The position numbers were made by a program, and so were the translations under genes. DNA of 64,000 bases, taken from the NCBI RefSeq assembly GCF_963082655.1, contig NC_081554.1, positions 41,252,354 through 41,316,353 of the forward strand. The letters run 5' to 3'. This DNA is from Stomoxys calcitrans. Its lineage: Eukaryota; Arthropoda; Insecta; Diptera; Muscidae. The notes under the pieces are model-generated. The model did no database searches, was not told the DNA's origin, and saw nothing but the letters and a program-made list of their open reading frames with translations. This document shows positions 51,301 to 64,000 of the stretch, piece after piece (position 1 is the stretch's first letter; each line of letters opens with the position of its first letter).

Positions 51301-51540
51301 GGAATTCACCAAGGCGGATTCAAAAAGGTGATCTCACGCGAACAGCTGCTAACAGCCGGCCAGATTTGACGGTGTTAAGATGTCAGATTATTGTTTCTCT
51401 TTGTTGTTAGATTCTTTCTCGCATATTCTCTGCTCTAGTACGCACACTTTCTGTACACGTACACACACACGCACACAAATTTCTTTGTTTGTGATGGCAA
51501 AATGTCGATCAGCTTGATGGCAAGATGGCAATTTCGCCGT
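51301..51540 (+). repeat. unclassified dispersed repeat R2, copy 1
   Basis: Matches 57090-57320 over about 230 bp in the same orientation. Shared features include ACAGCCGGCCAG then TTTGACGGT, TCTCGCATATTCTCTGC and ACACACACGCACACAAATT. The downstream part reads GATGGCAAGATGGCAATTTC. Confidence 0.6.
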
Positions 51541-52430
51541 ATGATTTTTATGTTGATGTACAAATGAGACAACCTTTAAATAATTCAGCCATGGGATTAC
51601 ATATGGGATGCTTCTCTGATATCATATTAGCACTATGAAAGGGGGGGCCCCACTTTTTATGTCGAGTAAAAATGGCGTGCCGCTTAGCAGCAGCACATGG
51701 TAGTATAGAGATTTAACATGGCTGGATAACGCACAAATATCGCCAGCTTTAGTAAGCGGACAGGATTCACTGAATAAGGTTAAGTCAAGCGATCAGCCGA
51801 CTTACTTTTTTGTTAAGTTTTTTTTGACAACACTTGGCATTGAGGATGTCAACTTGTTTTCATTTTACATTCATTCATTGTTTACGTTTTCTTTTATTTG
51901 ATGACATTTTCAATCGGCAGTTTTGACCTCCTTAAAGTTGTTCATGGAGCCTTTCCTCTTTATGTTTTCGCAAGTGACCTAGCCTTCTATTAGTGAATCC
52001 TGGTAACCGGATAACCACCGCTAAACTAAACCACCAGACTATTTTAAGTCCATTGTGATATTACCCACCAACCATTGTGTTACTTACCAACCAACCATTG
52101 TGATACTTACCATCACTGCTACCTGGGCGACTAATAGACAAGGAGGTACAATGGAGACACAACTTGTATCGTTCAAGATTGGACAATAGTATCCATAGTA
52201 TCCACCCTGCATGCAACACAGTACCCTAAGAACCCAATAGGTGATAGATCTGGGGACCATAACCGGGTCAAAATTTTCTCAGAATGAATCAATTTGCATA
52301 CTTACATAAGATTCCTTCCTGTCAGGATGGGATGATAGTGCATTTATTTTCTTTTTACACAGTTTATACAAGACCTCAGAACCTTGTTTTGGGGTTTGTT
52401 CATTACTATTACATGACAAGATTTCTTACA
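51541..52430. other. intergenic stretch, nothing recognised
   Basis: AT-rich sequence with a short SINE-body fragment near 51650-51690 (GGCGTGCCGCTTAGCAGCAG). No gene or complete element was seen. Confidence 0.4.
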
Positions 52431-52775
52431 ACAAGTAAAAAGTGCAAAGTTCGGCCGGGCGGAATCATGGGAATCCACCACCATTGACCTATAAATTTAC
52501 ATACTCCTAGAAGCTTCTAGGAACCAATAATCGGGAGATCGGTTTATATGAGAACTGCATTAGGTTAATGACCAGTACAGTTGTGGGAAGCCGTAACAGA
52601 ACAATACGTACAAAATTTTAGACAAATCGGAGAAATATTGCGGTTTCTAGGGGATCCAGACGTGAAATCAAGAGATCGGTTCATACGGGAGCTAAATCAG
52701 GTTATTGACTGTTTTACACCGTGCAAATGAGACTTCCAGGGGGTCATTATGTCGAATCGGGAGATCGGATTATAT
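52431..52775 (-). repeat. DINE-like element fragment
   Basis: Starts AAGTTCGGCCGGGCGGAATC (hairpin end) and carries two inverted modules with CGGGAGATCGGTTTATATGA and GAGATCGGTTCATACGGGAG. The terminal block is lost where LINE sequence starts. Confidence 0.55.
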
Positions 52776-53560
52776 GGAATCCTTCATGTTTGACGTCGGT
52801 TTTACATTATTTAAAGCACCTTCAATGTCAAGAAATGGTATCAATGTATATTCCTTGACAGTGAAAGAACCCTTTATGTAGCCAACAAGGTGGTGAAGGG
52901 CTGTTTCAGTGGATTTGCCGTTACTATTCGGTTGCCCAAAAAGTAATTGCAGATTTTTCATATAGTCGGCGTTAACAAATTTTTTCACAGCTTGTGACTC
53001 TGTAATTGTATTCTTTCTTCTGTCAGTTATCAGCTGTTACTTTTAGCTTGCTTTAGAAAACAAGTGTAAAAAAAGTATATTTGATTAAAGTTCATTCTAA
53101 GTGTTATTAAAAATGCATTTACTTTCTTTTAGAAAATCCGCAATTACTTTTTGGGCAACCCAATATACGCATGCTGCTGCCGCGTCAAGCAATCTCAAGG
53201 GATCTTTGCCCTAAGATATGTTACTATCAACCTCTCAAGAGTCTTGAGCATAAAGGATGACAGACTAATAGGACGAAAATCTTTCGCCTTCGTGTGGTAG
53301 GGTTTTCCTGCTTTCGGGATGAAAATTACCTTCGTGTCCCTCCATCACGCAGGTATATATGGCATTCTGATGCAAGCAGAATATATTCAACCGGTTATAC
53401 ATCATCAGGGTTTGACGACTTAAAGCAGTCGAAACTCCTTATCGCCCAAAGGATTTTCGGCTCAGACACAATTTCCTTAATGGCCTTCGACGAATGGATA
53501 TCAGTGAAACCTCTTCTAGCGCCAAATCAACTCGGATTGTTAAGACAATCTGGAATATAT
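52776..53560 (-). pseudogene. LINE RT fragment split by a MITE
   Basis: Minus-strand reading from 53540: a FIPKAGKP-like piece, DFRPISLSSFMLKTLERLI-like sequence (53220-53290), and QQHAY just before the MITE. After it comes GKSTETALHHLVGYIKGSFT and YTLIPFLDIEGALNNVKP (52785-52925). Reading continues in frame on both sides of the MITE if one TA copy is ignored, so the RT was intact here at insertion. Related to LINE families A and B. Confidence 0.7.
52927..53163 (+). mobile_element. mariner-type MITE, copy 4
   Basis: 237 bp, flanked by TA (52925-52926 and 53164-53165). The left end has one change (TTCGGTTGCCC). It interrupts a LINE reading frame. Confidence 0.9.
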
Positions 53561-53619
53561 ATACTTTATAGGGTCTAACATCAATATTTCGAGGAGTTAC
53601 AAGATATATTCATTTACAG

Positions 53620-53880
53620 GTAATGGCAGTTGCCCAACAACAAAATATTGAGTGCACTATCTGTCAAAATCAGTGATTAGTGCAACTCTGATGTTGAGTG
53701 TGTTGCTAGTTGAGTGTGTTGCTAGTTGAGTATGTCGCGCCATTTTTCGTTTTTTGTGTGTGTTCTGGTTCTTAACTAGAATGCACACACACAACCAAAA
53801 CTCGTTAACAGATAGTGCACTTCGCGAGAAAAAATTGTACTCAGCTGCTTACGGTACACCACCTATGGTGGGTATGAAAA
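53620..53880. repeat. dispersed repeat R1, second copy
   Basis: Inverse of 43370-43660. Contains TGCTAGTTGAGTGTGTTGCT, a small internal tandem (GTTGAGTGTGTTGCTA twice). Confidence 0.5.
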
Positions 53881-54929
53881 TGGTGTAAAACCTCAAATTA
53901 ATTTATAAGCTGTTTTTTTATTATTTTGTTCGTTTGTAAATTTGTATTACAAAAATGGTATATCTCTTATAGAAATTGTTATTTAATAATAAACACTACA
54001 TTTGTTGGGTTTATTTTAATATTGTATTAGAAAATTGTTAAATTGCATTTTTTTTACTACAGTAAGGATCAGCTTTTTTTGTTTTTAGAATTTTTATACG
54101 ACAAATATGAAAAATCGTAAAAAATACAATAAATTCAGAGTTCAGTGAACACAAAGGCATTATGTTATTTTTGTAGTTTTTTTTTTTCAACAATAAAATG
54201 AAAAATTGTTGTTTGTTTAGTTTTGGTTTAGATTCCAAAAAAAATATTTAGATTTAACTGATATACTTTCAACTGCAATTTTTATTGCATATTAAATAAA
54301 TATATAAATTACACAATACTTGTAAGAAAACAAAAAAAAAAACGAAAGAAAAAAAAATATATATAATGCAGTCAAAACCGGATAAGGGGGTGTTGGGAGG
54401 TTTTTATATTAAGTAATGCAGGGTGTGTAGCAAAGGTGGTACTATTCTCATATGTATTTTCAAATGTGGCAACTCTTATTTCATCGAACGTACATGTAAA
54501 CACATGTCTGTAAGTTTGTATTCTATTCTGCTTTCGGAATATTCGCGAAAAGCAAGCAGCTCGGACAAAAAAAACAAATTTATCGCAAAAAGAAACATAT
54601 AGAAAGCTAAGACGGCCGAAACCCTATATACGTGCATTACGCCATAGTTTCCTTCACGGTAAAGGAAATAATGCATATTATGAAAATGTAAACGCCATTG
54701 AGAGCAGCATTCTGCTTGCAGCATGTTCTTAGATAATACTAATTTATATACTACAGAGCATGGTACTACGAAGAGGTAGCGTCATTAGCACAACAACAAA
54801 AATCTACCCCCAACGAAACTACCTTCAGTGGCAAATACCGTAAATTGAAATGGCAAAGCGGTTTTACAAATAAAGTTTGTTTTAAAACTTATCTTTTACA
54901 AATATGGTTTATATTTGTATTTTTTTTTT
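53881..54929. other. AT-rich intergenic stretch
   Basis: Homopolymer-rich (poly-A near 54330-54350). Several short open frames, none recognisable. Confidence 0.4.
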
Positions 54930-55200
54930 CGTCATTATAACACTATTTTTGTTGCTTATGTGTGAAATATTGGATCAAATAGAACATATTTTTAAGATTT
55001 TAGAAAAATATTACAGCTGTGTTTTCAAGCCTTTGACATTTAGATTTACTGTAAAATCAAAACAGAAATAAAAAAAAATGTACATAGCTGTTCCCATGAC
55101 CCCACCTTATTAGTGCAGATTTACTGCAAAATCAAAACAAAAATAAAAAAAATTTAACACAGCTGTTCCCATGACCTCACCTTATTAGTGCATCCTGACT
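54930..55200. repeat. dispersed repeat R3 with 75-bp tandem duplication
   Basis: Matches 29438-29565 plus 30232-30265. The end unit AGATTTACTGTAAAATCAAA through CCTTATTAGTGC is present twice (55042-55116 and 55117-55190). Confidence 0.6.
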
Positions 55201-55352
55201 ACAGAGTACTACTTTTTCGCCTATTTTTAGTCAACGTTTTTTTGTATGTAGCTAGACAGCATTCCGCTCGAACAGAATACCCAGCTCCATGTGAAGCCAA
55301 TCAAAAAAAAAATTAACCATATCAGAGCTGGATAGTCTTACCTTTGGGAGTA

Positions 55353-55637
55353 AGAGTTAGCGTCAAGTTGTTTAGATGCATTTTATAAGGAAAAAAAATG
55401 AAAATCCGCCGCGGCTAGAGTCAGATTGTTGCGTTATGAAGCGGAAATATATTATATTCTATTTAGGCAGTGTCTAAACCCAATCAAAGAGTCCAGAGTT
55501 AGCGTCAAATTGTTAAGATACATTTTATATGGGAAAAAATAAAAATCCGCCACGGCTAGAGTCAGAGTGTTGCGTTATGAAGCGGAAATATATTATTATA
55601 TTCTATTTTGGCAGCGTCGCTCTCAATACATTTTTCT
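55353..55637. repeat. two-copy tandem duplication, period 142 bp
   Basis: The units begin AGAGTTAGCGTCAA (55353 and 55495). Each carries AAAATCCGCC(G/A)CGGCTAGAG, GTTGCGTTATGAAGCGGAAA and TATTCTATTT. Not seen elsewhere in the window. Confidence 0.7.
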
Positions 55638-56093
55638 CTGAAAACATTGCCACATTTTCATAAAAATTCGTTACGTTGATAACAATTTTTAGGGAATTTA
55701 ACTGACTATATGGTAACCTTGTATAAAAAAATTACATGTTTATAAAACTGCATGTGTTTTGTGTTAAATTTACAAAAAAAAAAATAAATTTTTTTTTTGT
55801 GAAAACATTGCAATTTCGTTTAAATGCATTTTCCTATACTGCGAATTTATTAAAAAATGCAAAAGCTATGCAAATTAAATAACATCTTTACCACCAGTCT
55901 CGCTGTTTCTCTTTAATTTGACTCCATACTACGAGTCTTCGCCACTAGCGATTTGTTTCCACTCTGACTCTTGACTTGGTTGGGTTTCGACTCTAAGTTG
56001 GATTTTTTGGTCGGAGTCGAAACAAACTTACTCCGACTCCGGCTTCATAACCTTAATTGCGATAGAATCCACAGCCCTAAACCAAATCCGCCA

Positions 56094-56215
56094 AAACCCC
56101 GATTGCACTGCTCATTAAATCCGTATTAATGGTTCAAGTCAGCGGATTTTATAAAGGGAAAATAGATGATTGAGCCATTAAAATTGATTTAAATGATCAG
56201 TGTAAACGTTCTTTA
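56094..56215. mobile_element. palindromic MITE, family P, copy 3 (diverged)
   Basis: Left arm AAACCCCGATTGCACTGCTC, right arm ATCAGTGTAAACGTTCTTTAA. The centre GATTTTATAAAGGGAAAATA matches copies 1 and 2. Confidence 0.7.
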
Positions 56216-59178
56216 AGGATGAATGCTTGAACGATCCAAATCGCTCGAAAAACAGCTGAGTTGCTTTATTTAAAAACCCTTTCTGGGATTGACCAAATTC
56301 TTAAGAATTTGATTAAAAATATGCTAGACAAGACCTATTCCATTTGATGGGTTTTGAAGAAAACTATTTTTTACATTTCTTTCTTAACAGTGTTCCCCTT
56401 ACATAGTTTTGACTGCATTTGGATTTACTTAAACGAAAAAAAAAAAAAATTGGGATTTGTATCGAGCACTGTGTAGTCTTAAGGACCACATTAAAATAAT
56501 TTCTGTAATTTAATAATAAAATGAAAATAAAAAAAAAATTTAGAAAAATATGCACGTGTATACATATTGTCTGTTAGGCCATAATTTGTTTTATTTTGAT
56601 GTTTACAATATTTTAAAAGGGTGGGAACAATTGAAAAAAAAAATTATAATAAGTTTAAGTGTTAAGTAGATCGATAATCGTAAGTAAATTCTGGCTATAA
56701 TTGGTTTGTATATTACATAGGTAATTTATGGGTTATAAGTATATATTTCAGCTATAGTTTGCATTTTCATGTTTAAAAATCGCACTAATATATACTCAAA
56801 AAAAAGTTCACATTTTTAAGAATAGGAAACAACGATGTACATGTTTACTAAAGTTCCTGAGAAGTTTAATCAAAATTTGACAAAATTAGCGAAAGTTGGA
56901 ATGGAAATGAGCGCGTTCATGATATTGGCCTGCTAGTAAACGTTTTAATTCTAAAGCTGTGATTTGTTGTGAGTTGTGGGGTTTTGTTATAGATATAAGT
57001 CTACAAAGAATGTTAGAGTTGCAAAAAAAAATATTTAGACAAAAATTTGGGGTGATTCAAAAAACTGTGCTTTTACACACAACACAATGGCCTGGGATTG
57101 AAACAAGGAGGATTTAAAAAGGTAGTTTCTCGCGAATAGCTATTAACAGCCGGCCAGGTTTGACGGTATTAAGATGCCAGATTTTTGTTTGTATTCTCTT
57201 TGCTGTTATCTTCTATCTCGCATATTCTCTGCCCATGCACGCACACGTATACACACGCACACAAATTTGTTTGCGTGTGTTGGCAAAACGACGATTGGCT
57301 CGATGGCTGATTGCACAATATGATTGTGCTTGTTGTAGAAATGAGACCACCTTTATTTCGCCATGGGATCGAACAGAAAACAGTTAAAAAATCTGCCGCT
57401 TGAGAACGGGTAGAGACAGATAACCGCACAAATTTTCAAAAGGCTGGGGTGATCAAGTTTAGGGGCTTGTAAACTGGTGCCTTGAAACCTTTCATACTAT
57501 TACCTTAACACCTTAAACTGGAGTTACATACCACGCGCAGCGCGGTATGCGTGCTTAAGCAATCAAATGCGCCCACATGCGTTCTGTGGGCTGAGTTATA
57601 CACCATGCACCTTTTGCTTCACACGAATTTCTAAAAATTGTCAATAATGTGGTTTAATATTGGCTTTCAGAGTTGGGAGTTGGTTAACTTATTCCGTTTG
57701 ATGAGTGCGTGCATTTGTTGTGTAACTCACACAATATAAACCAAGATGTATCCATCCATTCTTCGTTAATGGGCTAACACGAATTTTTATTCAAAATTGA
57801 GGGCAATGATCTATTGAATCCTTCGATTTAAGCAACTCTATCATCTTATATGAAAATTGATTTTATTAAGAGAAATTTGTATGGCCAATATTTTGAAAAG
57901 AATAACTTTATACTTTACTAAACTTTAAATTGTAAACACCAATTAAAAAAAATATATATATATATATATAAATACACCTGAAGATGTACATCCTAATTCG
58001 AGTTGATAGATGTTAGATTGTGTTTTATAATAATTTTGGTAACCAAAATCCTGTTAGTATAGACTATTAGCATATAGCTAATGTAGTAAAAAAAGTATTA
58101 TCCAATTCCCAAAAGCAAAGCAAACATAATAGAAATCTTAAAACTAAAAACATATATATATATTTATATGTATATAAAATGGTTTTGGGCAATGTGTTAT
58201 ATAACGAAACTCTCATTTCCATTCATTCGCCATAGCAAAATCGATTAAAGTTCTCAGGATTGTTTCCTATAAGCTTACAGTATTAACACATTGCTTGTTG
58301 CATTTATATCCTTTCGACGGCAAGGATATTGAGGTAGTATATACAAACATTTTAAGCTATATAAAGTTATTTTTAAAATTTTTTTTGTTTAAGTAACTCG
58401 TTTCGTGTATATCTCAGAAGTTTGATTGAATTGGTTTTTTTTTGTTTTTTGATTATAATTCACTTTCAGAAGTTTGTGTTGTCAAACGTTTACGACTTTG
58501 ATAAAGTTTTTATGGAAAAGAAAAGAAGAAAACCATTAAAGTTAAAAAAAGAAACCACAAATTGTATATACAACAACAAAAAATTATATAATACAGAAAA
58601 AAAATCATATTGCCAACAAAATGCAAAAACGCTTATGTGAATATTTATAGGGAACTTTAGACGTTTGTTAAGTACTACTTAGATTAAGGGGCAGTTTTAA
58701 GAAATAATGTATTATTAAAAAAGTTACATTTTATTTTGGAGATTTGATGTTACTGGCTTTAGCCCCCAAAAATATTCACAAAAACGCCAAATATGTCAAA
58801 AGAAAAAAATATATAAATCAAAACATTTCTCATAAAACAAAACCATAAAAATGATACTTGAAATTATCACTCATCAGGCAAAAGAAAAATTTGTATACAA
58901 AAACAACACCAAAAAAATAAAAATTAAATTAACATGTTATACAAGAAATGCTGATAATTTTTTAATGAATTTCTGCAAGTGTGGACTTTTGTAGTGATTT
59001 ATTACAATTTGTGTGTTTGTTTTTTTTTTGTGGGAAAAAAATTTGGTGGTTTGTGGTTTTCTCTGAGTTTTGCAAGGAAAGTGATCATGTTTGGTGTCTG
59101 TTAGCATACAACATCATTGTAGAATGTAAATAAATTAACACAGAAAAAAGAAAATAAAATTTAAAAAAATAATCATGT
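56216..59178. other. AT-rich gene-free region, probably including MRP 3' UTR
   Basis: Contains repeat R2 copy 2 (57090-57320), a TA microsatellite near 57950-57970 and many poly-A and poly-T runs. Several minus-strand AATAAA signals (TTTATT on this strand) are available for the MRP transcript, but the true end cannot be chosen. No exon was recognised. Confidence 0.5.
57528..57550. repeat. GC-rich inverted repeat
   Basis: CATACCACGCGC and GCGCGGTATG flank a single A in an AT-rich setting, forming a 10-12-bp hairpin with one mismatch. Unlike its surroundings in composition. Possibly the end of an unrecognised transposon. Confidence 0.45.
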
Positions 59179-62580
<3,402 letters not shown>

Positions 62581-64000
62581 CTGTGTTGACACGTTCAGAA
62601 AAAATTATTTAAAAAATACAAATAAAATGTTAGTAAAATTATATAGCAATAAAAAGGGGAAAGAAAACCAAAAAATATACATTTTATATCTTCAATTTGT
62701 TTGCTAAGTTTCTCAAATTTAAAATTTTGGCAATCAATGTTGTGAAATTTGTTATTTAAAGAAAACTTTATTGAAATGTTGTCTATAGGAAACATTTAAT
62801 TGAAATTTTGACTTAAGGGTTGGTACTCTATTCGAATATTCACGTGAACAACTGTCAAAAAAAAAAAAATTACATGAAAAATGTTAGAAAGAGTAATCCA
62901 AAATTGGACTAAGCGGATGGATGGACCTTTTAAGGCGCAGTCACGGTTAACATTTGCATGAAATAATCTTCAAACATTAAATTATATGGACCGTACTATC
63001 AATTCACATGGAGATTTCATGCATTTTTCTGAATATTTTGTTTTTTTTTTTGGAGAACTTAAGAGTATTAGAGAATATTTTATTGGAATTTTGCCTGTAG
63101 AGAAACTTTTGTAAAAACTTAGAGAACTTGATTTTATTGGAATTTGGTTTTTAGAAAAAATTTTCTTCAAATTTTTCATTGTTTTAATTTGTTTAAAAAT
63201 TTGTTTTTGTTTTCAGATAAAAGTTTAACAAAATGAACGAATAAAGACATTTTTTTGAATATTTTAACATTTTTAAGTTGTTAACACTCTGCGCGTCGAA
63301 AGTTTATTTCGAAAACGTTTGATCCATTCGATTTGCAATTTATACAACCTAGCAAACAAAATTGGAGAGTAAAAATGCCTTTCTAATCTTAACAACTAAA
63401 TGCTTATATGATTTATAAAAGTATAACAATTACAATAACTTTTTTTATCATTACTTGATTTTTCTTCACTATGTGGGATTGTATGTATGTATGTATGTAT
63501 TTAATAACTGTACTTTTGGAGTGGTGTGTTTGTGCAATGTCTAGTGAAAGAACAGTGTGGTCAATGGAGTAATTCAAATATCAAAATACGCGAAGTTTAC
63601 GATGCAATGGGATATCGTATTTTTAGAATTTTTACTTTAGGTTATTTTTTCGAAAATGTGTAATGGGTATTAATGTATGTGTTTGGTTATTGAAAAAAGT
63701 GAATAAAGTAGCAATTTGGCAAAATGTAGTATTTGGTGAGGAAGAGTAATAAACATTTAGTATGTATAAATAAGGGCAACATACATACAGGGTGGCTGAT
63801 GAATATTGCTACAATGATGAATATTGCTACATTTTTTTTTCGGTGTATGGAATACATTTTTCTTTTATTCATGTTAAATTAAATTATTAAATTAATTATT
63901 AAATTATTATTAATTAAATTAATTAATTAATTAATTAAATTAATTATTAAATTATTATTATTAAATAGAAAAAAAGTTATTACATTTTTTTTTGGTAGCG
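62581..64000. other. MRP intron running off the window
   Basis: No exon was found. Simple repeats are a TATG run at 63480-63500 and an ATTAA/TTAAT run at about 63876-63965. The upstream MRP exons must lie to the right. Confidence 0.5.

Noticed and set aside
57950..57975. TA microsatellite as a regulatory feature
   Set aside because: A plain dinucleotide run in AT-rich DNA, with no supporting context.

Overview
This is a eukaryotic window from the genome of a higher fly. I place it in a calyptrate muscid (Stomoxys, Haematobia or Musca type). The reasons are the AT-rich, intron-containing insect-type genes, the single-copy genes that look like Drosophila orthologues, and the very dense interspersed repeats: DINE-1/Helentron-like elements, a mariner-type MITE, a tRNA-derived SINE, and jockey-, RTE- and RNase H-bearing non-LTR retrotransposons. 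The genus is inferred from my familiarity with such repeats. It was not tested.

Six protein-coding genes can be built with consistent splice phases. (1) PICK1 (+, 2057..8290) encodes a PDZ-BAR scaffold and has two mutually exclusive sets of 5' coding exons. (2) An AFG2/SPATA5-type tandem AAA ATPase (+, 11476..14540) has three exons and 825 residues. (3) A ZAD-C2H2 zinc-finger gene (-, 43245 down to 14665) has five exons, 431 residues and seven fingers. (4) An SLC19-family thiamine/folate-type transporter (+, 27716..38357) has two exons and 453 residues. It lies entirely inside the 24.2-kb third intron of the zinc-finger gene, on the opposite strand. (5) A NIPA/spichthyin membrane protein (-, 48584 down to 46726) has two exons and 380 residues. 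(6) The C-terminal third of an ABCC/MRP-type ABC transporter (-, 62580 down to 59179) has four exons, and its 5' part lies beyond the right edge.

Layout: 1-2000 holds nested SINEs and a palindromic MITE. 2057-8290 is PICK1, with a first intron full of repeats. 8291-11475 is intergenic with repeats. 11476-14540 is AFG2. 14665-43245 is the zinc-finger gene, whose giant intron holds the nested SLC19 gene, a Helentron-like element carrying a MITE, and many broken LINEs. 43250-46420 holds LINE and DINE-like repeats. 46726-48584 is spichthyin. 48600-59178 is gene-free, with repeats on the left and AT-rich sequence on the right. 59179 to the end is the MRP gene.

The genes show no shared pathway. 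They are ordinary insect housekeeping or signalling loci separated by transposable elements. The most interesting structures are the PICK1 alternative N-termini, the gene-within-intron arrangement, a degenerate first ATPase site in AFG2, and a readable record of nested and tandemly duplicated transposons, including an SINE-in-SINE insertion with a clear target-site duplication. I saw no CRISPR, prokaryotic operon, rRNA or free-standing tRNA gene. No intact transposon ORF was found.
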